This document shows positions 18,777 to 27,453 of a DNA stretch of 64,000 nucleotides, one piece after another. The position numbers were made by a program, and so were the translations under genes. Each line of letters begins with the position of its first letter. The first letter of the stretch is position 1. The notes below the pieces were generated by a model. The model made no database searches. It was not told the DNA's origin and saw only the letters and a list, made by a program, of their open reading frames with translations. This stretch comes from Kitasatospora phosalacinea (GTDB taxonomy: Bacteria > Actinomycetota > Actinomycetes > Streptomycetales > Streptomycetaceae): positions 1-64,000 of the forward strand of contig NZ_JNWZ01000033.1 in assembly GCF_000716545.1 (NCBI RefSeq), given 5' to 3'.

Positions 18777-19493
18777 GTGAACCGAACGGCCCGACTGTAC
18801 GCCCTGGTCGAGGAGTTGCGCGCCGCCGCGCCCCGCCCGCTGACCGTCGCCCGCCTCGCCGCCAGGTTCGAGGTCGCCACCCGCACCGTCCAACGCGACC
18901 TCCAGGCCCTGATGGCCGCCGGCCTCCCCGTCCGCGCCACCACCGGACGGGGAGGCGGCTGGTCCATCGACCCCCGCACCACCCTGCCGCCGGTCCGGTT
19001 CACCGAGCAGGAGGCCGCCGCGCTCACCATCGCGCTCGCCGCCACCGACCCCGGCGCGCCCTACGCCGCCGCGACCCGCACCGCCGCCCAGAAACTCACC
19101 GCCGTCCTGTCCGAACCCGCCGCCGCCACCGCCCGCGACCTCGCCCGCCGGATCGTCGCCCTCCCCGCACCCGGCTCGTCCGGCCCGTCCGACGCCCGGG
19201 CCGCCGTCGAACGCGCCCTCGCCGACGGCACCGTGCTGCGACTGCGCTACGCCGACGCCGCCGGACGGCAGAGCGAACGCCTGGTCGAACCGGCCGGGCT
19301 GCTCACCGCCGGCGGCCACTGGTACCTGATCGCCTGGTGCCGCACCCGCCGGGCCGGACGCGGTTTCCGGCTCGACCGGATCGCCTCCGCCGACCCGACC
19401 ACCGAACCCGCCCGCCCCCACGACCTCGCCGCCCTGCTGCGCGGCTCCGCTGCGGCGAGCGCCCGGCCGCCCGCCGCGCTGGACGTGCTGTGA
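18777..19493 (+). CDS. HTH/WYL-domain transcriptional regulator, short form
   Basis: The N-terminus is a winged helix of the DeoR/YafY type (RLYALVEELRAAAPRPLTV, then FEVATRTVQRDLQALMAAGLP). The C-terminus has a WYL fold (ERLVEPAGLLTAGGHWYLIAW, then FRLDRI). At 238 residues it is shorter than the usual 310-330 because it lacks the C-terminal extension after the WYL domain. It probably senses a small molecule or nucleic acid ligand. GTG start at 18777. Confidence 0.85.
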   Translation: MNRTARLYALVEELRAAAPRPLTVARLAARFEVATRTVQRDLQALMAAGLPVRATTGRGGGWSIDPRTTLPPVRFTEQEAAALTIALAATDPGAPYAAATRTAAQKLTAVLSEPAAATARDLARRIVALPAPGSSGPSDARAAVERALADGTVLRLRYADAAGRQSERLVEPAGLLTAGGHWYLIAWCRTRRAGRGFRLDRIASADPTTEPARPHDLAALLRGSAAASARPPAALDVL

Positions 19494-19528
19494 GGCGCCG
19501 ACCCGGCGAATCGTCCCGTCACATCACT

Positions 19529-19553
19529 GGCGCAGCAGGCACCCCTCTGCGCC
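19529..19553 (+). terminator. Hairpin after the WYL regulator
   Basis: GGCGCAG and CTGCGCC form a 7-bp stem with an 11-base loop, 36 bp past the stop, followed by a C/T-rich stretch. A modest terminator candidate. Confidence 0.4.
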
Positions 19554-19744
19554 GGCTCCTCCTGCGGCCCGTCACCGATCGGTGGATCCCGACCCAGCCG
19601 CCGCCACTGGCCCGGATGCGGAGCGTCCACTTCCCGTTCGGTCAGAACTCTGGCTGACCCCGCACGCATTGAGGGACACTCAGGTCACACACGGCGCGTC
19701 CAGCCGCACCGCCGGTCGGCTTCCCGCACGGCTCGCGGCTGAAA

Positions 19745-19760
19745 ATGTTAGCGCTAACAT
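19745..19760. promoter_or_regulatory. LacI-family operator palindrome
   Basis: ATGTTAGCGCTAACAT is a perfect 16-bp palindrome with the central CG step typical of LacI/GalR-type operators in actinomycetes. It is the only such site here and precedes the secreted GH43 gene, so sugar-responsive repression is likely. No LacI gene is in the window. Confidence 0.7.
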
Positions 19761-20060
19761 CACTCGCCGGTGCAGCTGTTGTCCGTGCCGACGCGGCCCG
19801 TCCCGCACCGGCGATCCCAAGGACGGGAAGGAGGCCGTGCCGGTCCTGGTCAGCGCGCCGCGAGGTGGTGCCATCGGGGGCGGTCGGGGCGGTCGCCGTG
19901 GCGGTTTCCGCCGGGGGATCGATCCCGGTACCGACGGCACGGACGGGGGCCTCCTGACGTCCGCCCGGGCGTGCTGACACCGCGGTGCCGGAGTCCCGCC
20001 TCCTGGCGGTACCCGCCGACGCCGTCCCTCCACATCCCGACCCGACAAGGGGCTCGAACC

Positions 20061-21890
20061 GTGAGATTCACACTTCGGCAGTGGTCGCGACGCCTCCTCG
20101 CCTTGGCGACAAGCCTTCTCTGCGCGGTGGCGTTCCTTCCGACCGCGGCCCGTGCGGACAACCCGATCGTGCAGCACATCTACACCGCCGACCCGGCACC
20201 GCTGGTCTACAACGGCCGGGTCTACCTGTACACCGGACACGACGAGGACAGCTCGACGACCTTCCGGATGCGCGATTGGCGGGTGTGGTCCTCGTCGGAC
20301 ATGGTGAACTGGACCGATCACGGCTCACCGATGAGCCTGGCGACCTTCAGTTGGGCCGGCGCGGACGCCTGGGCGGGACAGACCGTCTACCGCAACGGAA
20401 AGTTCTACTGGTACGTGCCGGTACGAATGACCAACGGATCGCAAGCCATCGGAGTCGGGGTCTCGGACAGCCCCACCGGGCCGTTCCGTGACGCGCTCGG
20501 CCGTCCACTGATCCAGAACGCCGAAATCGATCCCACCGTCTTCATCGACGACGACGGGCAGGCCTACCTGTACTACGGAAACCCGAGGCTGTGGTACGTG
20601 CGGCTCAACGCCGACATGATCTCGTACTCCGGCAGCCCGACGCAGACACCGCTGACCACCGCGGGGTTCGGCACCCGTGCGGGAGATGCGAACCGGCCCA
20701 CCCTGTACGAGGAAGGCCCGTGGTTCTACAAGCGAAACGGCCTGTACTACATGGTGTTCGCGGCGAAATGCTGCTCCGAGTTCATCGCCTACTCCACCTC
20801 GCCCGGCCCGACCGGACCGTGGACGTACCGCGGCACCATCATGCCCACGCAGGGCAGCAGCTTCACCAACCACGTCGGCGTCGTCGACTTCAACGGGGGA
20901 TCGTACTTCTTCTACCACAACGGCGCTCTGCCCGGCGGCGGTGGCTACACCCGGTCGGTCGCGGTGGAGAAGTTCGGCTACAACACCGACGGCACCATTC
21001 CGACGATCAACATGACGGCGGCCGGGGCGCCGCAGGTCGGCACGCTCAATCCCTACGTCCGCCAGGAAGCCGAGACCGTCGCCTGGGGGAGCGGCATCGA
21101 GACCGAACCCTCCAGCGAGGGTGGAATGAACATCAGCTGGATCGAGAACGGCGACTACACCAAGGTCAAGGGCGTGGCCTTCGGCGCCGGTGCCGGCTCG
21201 TTCACCGCCAGGGTGGCCTCGGGCACCAGCGGCGGCCGGGTCGAGCTGCACCTGGACAGTGTCACCGGGCCGACGGTGGGAACCTGCACGGTGTCGGGCA
21301 CCGGAGGCTGGCAGACCTGGAGCACGGTCTCGTGCCCCGTCAGCGGTGCGACCGGGACCCACGACCTGTACCTGCGCTTCACCGGTGGCAGCGGGTCCCT
21401 GTTCAACGTGGACTGGTGGCAGTTCACCTCGGGCCAGGCCGCCTTCTCGTCGACCGCCGTCGCCCAGCACAGCGGGTACTGCCTGGACGACACCGACCTG
21501 AGCACCGCCGACGGCACTCAGTACCGGCAGTACACCTGCGGTACCGGCGAGGAGCAGCGGTTCGACTTCCGCCCGGTGCAAGGGGCGGCGGACACCTACT
21601 CCTTGGTGAACCAGCACAGCGGCAAGTGCCTCGACATCGGCGGCGCCTCCACCGCCGACGGGGCCGCGGTCCAACAGTGGCCCTGCCACGGCGGCACGAA
21701 CCAGCAGTTCACGCTGCGGCAGGTCGCCGCCGACGACTACCAGCTCGTCGCGGTGCACAGCGGCAAGTGCGTGGACGTCAGCGGGATCTCCACCGCCGTC
21801 GGAGCGCTGGTGCACCAGTGGACGTGCGACTCCGCCGGCGCCCTGGCCACCAAGAAGAACCAGGTCTGGCGCCTGGCCGGCAAGAGCTGA
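20061..21890 (+). CDS. Secreted glycoside hydrolase family 43 enzyme with CBM6 and ricin-type lectin domain
   Basis: GTG start and a signal peptide ending near ARA (about residue 32). GH43 five-bladed propeller, residues 35-325: YTADPAPLV (base Asp), EIDPTVFIDDDGQ (pKa-tuning Asp) and TLYEEGPWFYKR (acid Glu), so the active site looks intact. CBM6 at about 335-465 (QEAETVAWGSGI, then WIENGDYTKV, FNVDWWQF). Beta-trefoil at about 470-609 with QHSGKCLDIGG and VHSGKCVDVSG repeats. It should remove arabinose or xylose from plant polysaccharide outside the cell. Likely controlled through the palindrome at 19745. Confidence 0.93.
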   Translation: MRFTLRQWSRRLLALATSLLCAVAFLPTAARADNPIVQHIYTADPAPLVYNGRVYLYTGHDEDSSTTFRMRDWRVWSSSDMVNWTDHGSPMSLATFSWAGADAWAGQTVYRNGKFYWYVPVRMTNGSQAIGVGVSDSPTGPFRDALGRPLIQNAEIDPTVFIDDDGQAYLYYGNPRLWYVRLNADMISYSGSPTQTPLTTAGFGTRAGDANRPTLYEEGPWFYKRNGLYYMVFAAKCCSEFIAYSTSPGPTGPWTYRGTIMPTQGSSFTNHVGVVDFNGGSYFFYHNGALPGGGGYTRSVAVEKFGYNTDGTIPTINMTAAGAPQVGTLNPYVRQEAETVAWGSGIETEPSSEGGMNISWIENGDYTKVKGVAFGAGAGSFTARVASGTSGGRVELHLDSVTGPTVGTCTVSGTGGWQTWSTVSCPVSGATGTHDLYLRFTGGSGSLFNVDWWQFTSGQAAFSSTAVAQHSGYCLDDTDLSTADGTQYRQYTCGTGEEQRFDFRPVQGAADTYSLVNQHSGKCLDIGGASTADGAAVQQWPCHGGTNQQFTLRQVAADDYQLVAVHSGKCVDVSGISTAVGALVHQWTCDSAGALATKKNQVWRLAGKS

Positions 21891-22206
21891 ACCACCACGG
21901 GGCCGGGCCCGGGCCGACGGCTCGGCGCCCGACCCTGTCCGGGGTCGTCTGCCGGCCGGGGTGGCCGGGGTGCGCCACGGGACGAGCGCAGTTCCAGCAG
22001 GCCGACGTCCGGACCCCGCCCGTGGGACGCGGCTCCACGGCGACGCGCCGCACGAACCGCACCTCGCGGCCGCCGACCGCTGCCGCCGCCGTTCCGCGGT
22101 CGGGACAGCCCTCCCGCGCGGAAGGGAAGTCGCGGGCCGGGCGGTCCGGAACGGCCGGCCGGACGGGGCGTCAGGGCGCCGGAGGCCCGGGGCTAGTCTT
22201 CCGATC
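21891..22206. other. 316-bp gap after the GH43 gene
   Basis: Contains GC-rich inverted repeats soon after the stop (GGGCCGGGCCCGGGCC near 21900, and CGACCC/GGGTCG near 21940) that may end GH43 transcription. The rest shows no gene or clear regulatory site. The promoter of the HIT-like gene must lie near its right end. Confidence 0.4.
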
Positions 22207-22818
22207 ATGGCTATGACACCTGACGAGTTCTACGACCACGCACGGGCGGCGGCCGACGGCGAGCTCCGGCTCCCGCTGGCCCGGATGACCAGTTGGGACG
22301 TCAGTCCGTTCGAGCCGGAGGGGCTGCGGGTCTCGCCGCTGCGCCCGCCGGTCCTGCCCGAGCCGCCGAGGCACGGCGAGGACCCGGCGGACTGCGGGAT
22401 GTGCAAGGCCCGGGACGAGGGCCTGTGGTTCACCGACCACTGGCGGTTGGCCCGGGTCGAGGGGGTCGGTGTGCCGCTGGCGCTGATGCTGTACCCGCGC
22501 GACCACTACGACCTGGCGGAACTGCCCGACGGACTGGCCGCCGAGATGGGGGTGCTCACCACCCGCGTCGTCCGCGCGGTGCAGGCGCTGCCGCACGTCT
22601 CCCGGGCCCACGTCTACCGGCTGGGCGACGGCGCGGCGCACCTGCACCTCTGGTTCTTCGCCCGCCCGGCCGGTCAGCTCCAACTGTTCGGCTCCTGGCT
22701 GCCGGTCTGGGACGACCTGCTGCCGGAGTACCCGGCGGACGCGGCCCTGGCGGACGCGACAGCCGTCGCCGACGCCCTGGTCGCCTCGTACGGCGGCCGT
22801 CGCACGCCGACCGCCTGA
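22207..22818 (+). CDS. HIT-like protein with a Cys-x-x-Cys motif
   Basis: The segment HVYRLGDGAAHLHLWFFARP carries HxHxW like the histidine-triad/GalT hydrolase-transferase superfamily, preceded by LMLYPRDHYDLAELPD as in HIT strands. An N-terminal CGMCKARDEGLWF could bind zinc. 203 residues, longer than simple HIT hydrolases. It probably acts on a nucleotide-linked substrate, not known which. ATG at 22207. The stop lies in a 16-bp tandem repeat. Confidence 0.7.
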   Translation: MAMTPDEFYDHARAAADGELRLPLARMTSWDVSPFEPEGLRVSPLRPPVLPEPPRHGEDPADCGMCKARDEGLWFTDHWRLARVEGVGVPLALMLYPRDHYDLAELPDGLAAEMGVLTTRVVRAVQALPHVSRAHVYRLGDGAAHLHLWFFARPAGQLQLFGSWLPVWDDLLPEYPADAALADATAVADALVASYGGRRTPTA

Positions 22819-22858
22819 CCCGCCGTCCGCCTGACCCGCCGTCCGCCTGACCCGCTGC
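22811..22858. repeat. 16-bp tandem repeat, three copies
   Basis: CCGCCTGACCCGCCGT occurs at 22811-22826 and 22827-22842, and with changes at the end at 22843-22858. The first copy spans the stop codon of the HIT-like gene, so in-frame stops are repeated downstream. Probably slippage-derived. Confidence 0.85.
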
Positions 22859-22894
22859 CGGGCTGAACGCCTGCCCGGCCTCTCCGGCGGCCGG

Positions 22895-24088
22895 TCAGGA
22901 GGTGAGGCGGCGTTCGAGCGGGGTGCGGAAGCGGGGGGTGACGCGGGTGTCGGCGAGGACGGTGCGGAGGGCGGCGGCCCGGTCGGTGACGGCGGTGCGG
23001 GCTTCGGGGCCGGGGTCGGTGAGCAGGTCGAAGACGACCTCGCCGTCCGGGCGTTGGGCCCAGCCGCCGATGACGCGGCCGTTCCACCAGACGGTGGGGC
23101 CCAGGTTGCCGGAGCGGTCGGCGAGTTCGGAACGGTGCGCGGGGTCGAGGTACCAGTCGCGGTGCTTCCAGCCCATCGTGGTGGGGTCGAGGGCCGGCAG
23201 CAGGGCCGCCCAGGGCTCCGGTTCGGGTAGCGGGGCGAGGTCGTCGGGCAGGACGAACCCGGCCCTCCCGTCGGCGAGTTCGACCTCGGCGGCCGCACAC
23301 GCGCCCAGCGCGGCGCGCACCTCGCGGACGCCCCAGCCGGTCCACCACACCAGGTCGTCCTCGGTGGCGGGGCCGTAGGAGGCGAGCCAGTGCCGGGCCA
23401 ACTCGGCCTGGGCGGCCGCCCGTTCGGCGCCGGTGGGGGCGGCGGGCACCGGAGGCCCCGGCACCCAGCGGTGCCGGCTGCTGGTCCAACCGCCGATCGG
23501 GCGGCGGCGGACCATGGCGCCCTCCATGCCGAGCAGGCGCAGCAGCCGCATGCCGACGGGCTGGGCGGCCTGGTAGGAGGTGCCCGCCCCGTAGTCGATG
23601 GTCTCGCGCAACTGCGGTACGAGTTCGCTGAGTTGACTGCCAGTCAGGCCCTCCGGAGATTCGGTGGGGGCGGTGCCGAGGGCGTCGAGCACGGCGGCCT
23701 CCGCGGCAGCGGTCCAGGCGGCGTCACGGCCGGAGGCGGCGAAGTCCTTGAGCAGGCGGGCGCGTTCGGCGGCGGCGGCCTTCGCGGTGGTGGAGGCGTA
23801 CAGCGCGGGGGCGAGATCGGCGGGGACGGCGAAGAGCGTCTTGCGCATGCCGTGGCGACGCAGCACGGTGGCGTCGGCGTACAGGGCGCGCTCGGTGTCG
23901 GCGGTGCCCGGGGCGGCCAGCCGGGCCGCGACGGCGAGGAACACCGTCGCGGGGTCGGTGGCGTGCACGGCGACCAGGGCGTCCACCACCTGCTCGGCCC
24001 GGTCGGCCGCGGTGCCGGGGGCGAGCAGGTGGCGCCGGGCCAGCCGGATGCGGCGCTGGTCGTCGTCGAGGACGGGGCGGGCGGGCAC
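22895..24088 (-). CDS. Winged helix DNA-binding domain protein (HTH_42/AlkZ-like family)
   Basis: 397 residues. It begins VPARPVLDDDQRRIRLARRHLL and continues DALVAVHATDPATVFLAV, the opening of the DNA-glycosylase-like winged-helix family that includes AlkZ. Later come TWSSRHRW-like GGWTSSRHRWVPG, YGPATEDDLVWWTG, and WWNGRVIGGWAQR, where the QxQ-like region of glycosylases reads GWAQRPDG, so glycosylase activity is unproven. The GTG at 24088 lies 6 bases after AGGAGG. It may take part in DNA repair. Confidence 0.82.
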   Translation of the reverse strand: MPARPVLDDDQRRIRLARRHLLAPGTAADRAEQVVDALVAVHATDPATVFLAVAARLAAPGTADTERALYADATVLRRHGMRKTLFAVPADLAPALYASTTAKAAAAERARLLKDFAASGRDAAWTAAAEAAVLDALGTAPTESPEGLTGSQLSELVPQLRETIDYGAGTSYQAAQPVGMRLLRLLGMEGAMVRRRPIGGWTSSRHRWVPGPPVPAAPTGAERAAAQAELARHWLASYGPATEDDLVWWTGWGVREVRAALGACAAAEVELADGRAGFVLPDDLAPLPEPEPWAALLPALDPTTMGWKHRDWYLDPAHRSELADRSGNLGPTVWWNGRVIGGWAQRPDGEVVFDLLTDPGPEARTAVTDRAAALRTVLADTRVTPRFRTPLERRLTS

Positions 24089-24784
24089 GCGGTTCCTCCT
24101 GAGGGTCGCGGGTCGTGCGGGTCGTGTGGGTCGTGCGAGGGGTGCGGGTCGTGCGGGCGGTACGGGTCGGAATCGTACGGGTGGGGGGCGTACGGACGGT
24201 GGCCCGCCGGCCGGGGGTCGCGGATCGGGGACAGCCTGCCACGGGGGCCGGTCCGCGTCCCGGAGGCGAGGCGTGCGGGCCCGGCCGGGGCCTGATTCCG
24301 GTGCCCGGCGGCGGCGGTCCGTGAAAGTTTCGCAGCGGAACGGCCCCGGCCGGGGCCGTTCGTCCACCCCGACCGGGCACCTCCCGGCCGCGCACCGGCG
24401 CCGCCGGGGAACCCGCAGGTGGGGGCGGTGACGAGCCGGTCGGGAAGGCCGGGCCGGGCCCCCGTCCGGCCGGTGGCCGCGCCGCCGTCCCGTGGCAGCT
24501 GAGGGGCCCGGGCGGAGCGTCGGCGGGCGCGGCGGGCGCGGCGCGGCCGGTACCCGGCGGATCCGGCCACGGCGGGCCGTACGGGAGCAGTGCGCGGCCG
24601 GTGCGCGGACGGTGTTCGGGCGGTGCGGGCGGGGAACGGGTCGTCGGCGAACTGCCCTCCGGTGCGGGGGTGAAGGCTGGTGCGGGGAGCGCCGGTTGGG
24701 GCACGGGTGGCGTGCGGCGGGCAGTGCGGGCGGGGGAGCAGCGGGGTGGCCGAACCCCGGCGGGCGACGGCCATCCGGATAAGC

Positions 24785-24796
24785 GGGAGCGCTCCC
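24785..24796. promoter_or_regulatory. Upstream CebR-type operator
   Basis: GGGAGCGCTCCC, a perfect 12-bp palindrome matching the core of the CebR box known from Streptomyces cellulase genes (TGGGAGCGCTCCCA). The flanking bases do not extend the symmetry. It lies 162 bp before the cellulase start. Confidence 0.75.
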
Positions 24797-24887
24797 ACGG
24801 GTTCTGTCCAACTTCTTGACGGGAGTTCGAGGTCATGGCTTCATATCGGTTGTCCCCGAGCTGAGTTCGCCTCAGCCCGGGCCAAGT

Positions 24888-24903
24888 ATGGGAGCGCTCC
24901 CAT
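24888..24903. promoter_or_regulatory. Proximal CebR operator
   Basis: ATGGGAGCGCTCCCAT, a perfect 16-bp palindrome containing the full CebR consensus, 55 bp before the GH6 start. CebR releases such sites on binding cellobiose or related oligosaccharides. With the site at 24785 (103 bp apart) it could allow cooperative or looped repression. Confidence 0.85.
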
Positions 24904-24957
24904 TAATTGGGAGCTTTTCCATCGAGTCCGTCCCCCACCCGAAAGGACTCCCTTACC

Positions 24958-27201
24958 GTGTCGGCAAATCTGACGCGCCGTCTCCGGACGGCAGCGGCGG
25001 CCGTGGTGCTCAGCGCCGCGACCGTTGTGCCCCTTGCCCTGTCGACCACCGCCGCCCACGCGGCGACCCGTGTGGACAACCCCTTCGTCGGCGCCGGGGT
25101 CTACGTGAACCCCGAGTGGTCCGCCAACGCCGCCGCCGAGCCGGGCGGTTCGGCCGTCGCCAACCAGCCGACCTTCGTCTGGCTGGACCGCATCGCCGCC
25201 ATCAGCGGCGTCAACGGCGGCATGGGTCTGCGCGACCACCTGAACGCCGCGGTGCAGCAGGCCGCGGGCAAGCCGTACGTGTTCCAGGTCGTCATCTACG
25301 ACCTGCCGGGCCGCGACTGTGCCGCCCTGGCCTCGAACGGCGAGCTCGGCCCCACCGACCTGCCGCGCTACAAGAGCGAGTTCATCGACCCGATCGCCGC
25401 GATCCTGGCCGACCCGGCCTACGCGAACCTGCGGATCGTCACCACGGTCGAGCTCGACTCGCTGCCGAACCTGACGACCAACGCGGGCGGCACCGCCACC
25501 GCCACCGCCAACTGCGACACCATGAAGGCCAACGGCAACTACGTCAACGGCGTGGGCTACGCACTGGCCAAGCTCGGCGCTATCCCGAACGTCTACAACT
25601 ACGTGGACGCGGGCCACCACGGCTGGCTCGGCTGGGACTCCAACCTGCAGCCGGCCATCGACGTGGTCAAGCAGGCGGCCCAGGCCTCCGGTTCGACCCT
25701 GAACAACGTCCAGGGCTTCGTCGTCAACACCGCCAACTACGGCGCGCTGCACGAGCCCAACTTCACGGTCAGCGACACGGTGAACGGCACCTCCGTCCGC
25801 CAGTCCAAGTGGGTCGACTGGAACCAGTACGTCGACGAGGCGTCCTTCGCCAAGGCGTGGCGCACCAAGGCGATCGCGTCCGGGTTCAACTCGAACATCG
25901 GCATGCTGATCGACACCTCCCGCAACGGCTGGGGCGGCGCCAACCGTCCGGCCGGCCCGGGCCCGAAGACCTCGGTCGACGCGTACGTCGACGGCGGCCG
26001 GATCGACCGCCGCTTCCAGACCGGCAACTGGTGCAACCAGTCCGGCGCGGGCCTCGGCGAGCGTCCGAAGGCGGCCCCCGAGGACGGCATCGCCGCGTAC
26101 GTGTGGGTGAAGCCCCCGGGTGAGTCGGACGGCGCGAGCCAGGCCGTCGCCAACGACGAGGGCAAGGGCTTCGACCGGATGTGCGACCCGACGTACACCG
26201 GCAACGCGCGCAACAACAACAACATGTCGGGTGCCCTGGCCAACGCCCCGCTCGCGGGCCACTGGTTCTCGTCCCAGTTCCAGGAGCTGCTGAAGAACGC
26301 CTACCCGGCGCTCGGCACCAGCACCACCGACACCACCGCCCCGACCGCCCCGACGGGCCTCGCGGCGACCGCCACCTCCAGCAGCGTCTCGCTGTCCTGG
26401 ACCGCCTCCACCGACAACGTCGGCGTGACCGGTTACAACGTGTACCGCGGCGGCACCCTGGTCGGGTCCACCAACAGCACCTCGTACACCGACTCGGGCC
26501 TGACCGCCTCCACCGCGTACTCGTACACCGTGAAGGCCAAGGACGCGGCCGGCAACGTCTCCGCGGCCTCCGCGGCGCTCAGCGTCACCACCGGCTCCGG
26601 CGGCACCACCGACACCACCGCCCCGACCGCCCCGACCAACCTGGCGGCGACCACCACCTCCAGCAGCGCCTCGCTGACCTGGACCGCCTCCACCGACAAC
26701 GTCGGCGTGACCGGTTACAACGTGTACCGCGGCGGCACCCTGGTCGGGTCCACCACCAGCACCTCGTACACCGACTCGGGTCTGAGCGCGTCCACCGCGT
26801 ACTCGTACACCGTCAAGGCGAAGGACGCGGCCGGCAACCTCTCCGCGGCCTCCGCGGCCGTCACCGCCACCACCCAGGCCGGCACCGGCACCGGTGGCGC
26901 CGGCTGCACCGCGACCTACAAGGTCAGCAGTGACTGGGGCGCCGGCTTCAACGCCGACGTCACCGTGACCGCGGGCAACACCGCGATCAAGTCCTGGAAG
27001 GTCACCTGGACCTACGCGGGCAACCAGCAGGTCACCAACCTGTGGAACGGCACCGTGAGCCAGTCCGGCCAGTCCGTGACCGTCAGCAACGCCGGCTACA
27101 ACGGCAACGTCGCGGCCAACGGCTCCACCAGCTTCGGCTTCGGCGGCAGCTACTCGGGCAGCAACGCCGTCCCGACCCTGACCTGCACCGCCACCAGCTG
27201 A
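24958..27201 (+). CDS. Secreted GH6 cellulase with two FN3 domains and CBM2
   Basis: GTG start; the signal peptide ends near AHA (about residue 39). GH6 catalytic domain, residues 42-450: VFQVVIYDLPGRDCAALASN holds the catalytic acid region, NYVDAGHHGWLGW and GMLIDTSRNGWGG are family motifs, and AAYVWVKPPGESDG supplies the C-terminal loop. The length and extra loops fit a cellobiohydrolase (exo) more than an endoglucanase. FN3 units at about 455-545 and 549-640 are near copies, then CBM2 at about 648-747 (ATYKVSSDWGAGFNADV). It should cleave cellulose chains outside the cell. Controlled by the CebR boxes. The transcript ends at the hairpin at 27287. Confidence 0.95.
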   Translation: MSANLTRRLRTAAAAVVLSAATVVPLALSTTAAHAATRVDNPFVGAGVYVNPEWSANAAAEPGGSAVANQPTFVWLDRIAAISGVNGGMGLRDHLNAAVQQAAGKPYVFQVVIYDLPGRDCAALASNGELGPTDLPRYKSEFIDPIAAILADPAYANLRIVTTVELDSLPNLTTNAGGTATATANCDTMKANGNYVNGVGYALAKLGAIPNVYNYVDAGHHGWLGWDSNLQPAIDVVKQAAQASGSTLNNVQGFVVNTANYGALHEPNFTVSDTVNGTSVRQSKWVDWNQYVDEASFAKAWRTKAIASGFNSNIGMLIDTSRNGWGGANRPAGPGPKTSVDAYVDGGRIDRRFQTGNWCNQSGAGLGERPKAAPEDGIAAYVWVKPPGESDGASQAVANDEGKGFDRMCDPTYTGNARNNNNMSGALANAPLAGHWFSSQFQELLKNAYPALGTSTTDTTAPTAPTGLAATATSSSVSLSWTASTDNVGVTGYNVYRGGTLVGSTNSTSYTDSGLTASTAYSYTVKAKDAAGNVSAASAALSVTTGSGGTTDTTAPTAPTNLAATTTSSSASLTWTASTDNVGVTGYNVYRGGTLVGSTTSTSYTDSGLSASTAYSYTVKAKDAAGNLSAASAAVTATTQAGTGTGGAGCTATYKVSSDWGAGFNADVTVTAGNTAIKSWKVTWTYAGNQQVTNLWNGTVSQSGQSVTVSNAGYNGNVAANGSTSFGFGGSYSGSNAVPTLTCTATS
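26322..26880 (+). repeat. 282-bp FN3 domain duplication in the cellulase gene
   Basis: The FN3 coding segments starting at 26322 and 26604 are highly similar DNA with a 282-bp (94-codon) period, including long identical stretches in the core. This indicates recent duplication or gene conversion within the linker region. Confidence 0.85.
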
Positions 27202-27286
27202 CACCAGGCAGCAGGTAGCGCGCAGCAGATAGCGGCCCCACCCGACTGACGCGGGGAGAGCCGCGACGCACCACCCAACAGAGGCG

Positions 27287-27317
27287 CCGCCCACATGCAG
27301 AGTCTGCATGTGGGCGG
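27287..27317 (+). terminator. Terminator hairpin after the cellulase
   Basis: CCGCCCACATGCAG and its exact complement form a 14-bp stem with a 3-base AGT loop, 86 bp past the stop. A short TTG follows; no long T-run. Confidence 0.8.
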
Positions 27318-27453
27318 TTGCCGTTCCCGGACGGCGGCGGGGCGCGCCACGCCGCCGTTCGGATCTCGCGGCTTGCGGTGTGCATCGCAGGTATAGGAAG
27401 ATCTTTATGTCCTGTCGCTATTTTTCGAATGCCACGTCGGAGGGAGTGCCGTC

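Larger units (their letters stand above)
19494..20060. other. 567-bp gap between the WYL regulator and the GH43 gene
   Basis: Holds the terminator-like hairpin at 19529, a small inverted repeat GGTCAG/CTGACC near 19640-19660, and the LacI-type palindrome at 19745. No credible gene was seen on either strand. The palindrome is about 300 bp before the GH43 start, so a long leader or a promoter near 19750 is implied. GC content dips around the palindrome. Confidence 0.55.
24089..24957. other. 869-bp gap upstream of the GH6 cellulase
   Basis: No credible gene. Bases about 24105-24190 hold degenerate tandem repeats around GGGTCGTGC on the plus strand. The middle is G-rich on the plus strand. Two CebR-like palindromes lie at the right end (24785 and 24888), and a third half-site TTGGGAGCT follows at about 24907. 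AT content rises from 24795 to 24925, as expected for a promoter. Confidence 0.6.

Noticed and set aside
19630..19700. Possible tRNA or small structured RNA near the GGTCAG/CTGACC repeat
   Set aside because: No acceptor, anticodon or T-loop pattern could be folded; only a 6-bp stem is visible.
24089..24780. A gene in the long gap before the cellulase
   Set aside because: Open frames on both strands translate to Arg/Gly/Pro-rich repeats without ribosome sites or recognisable motifs.
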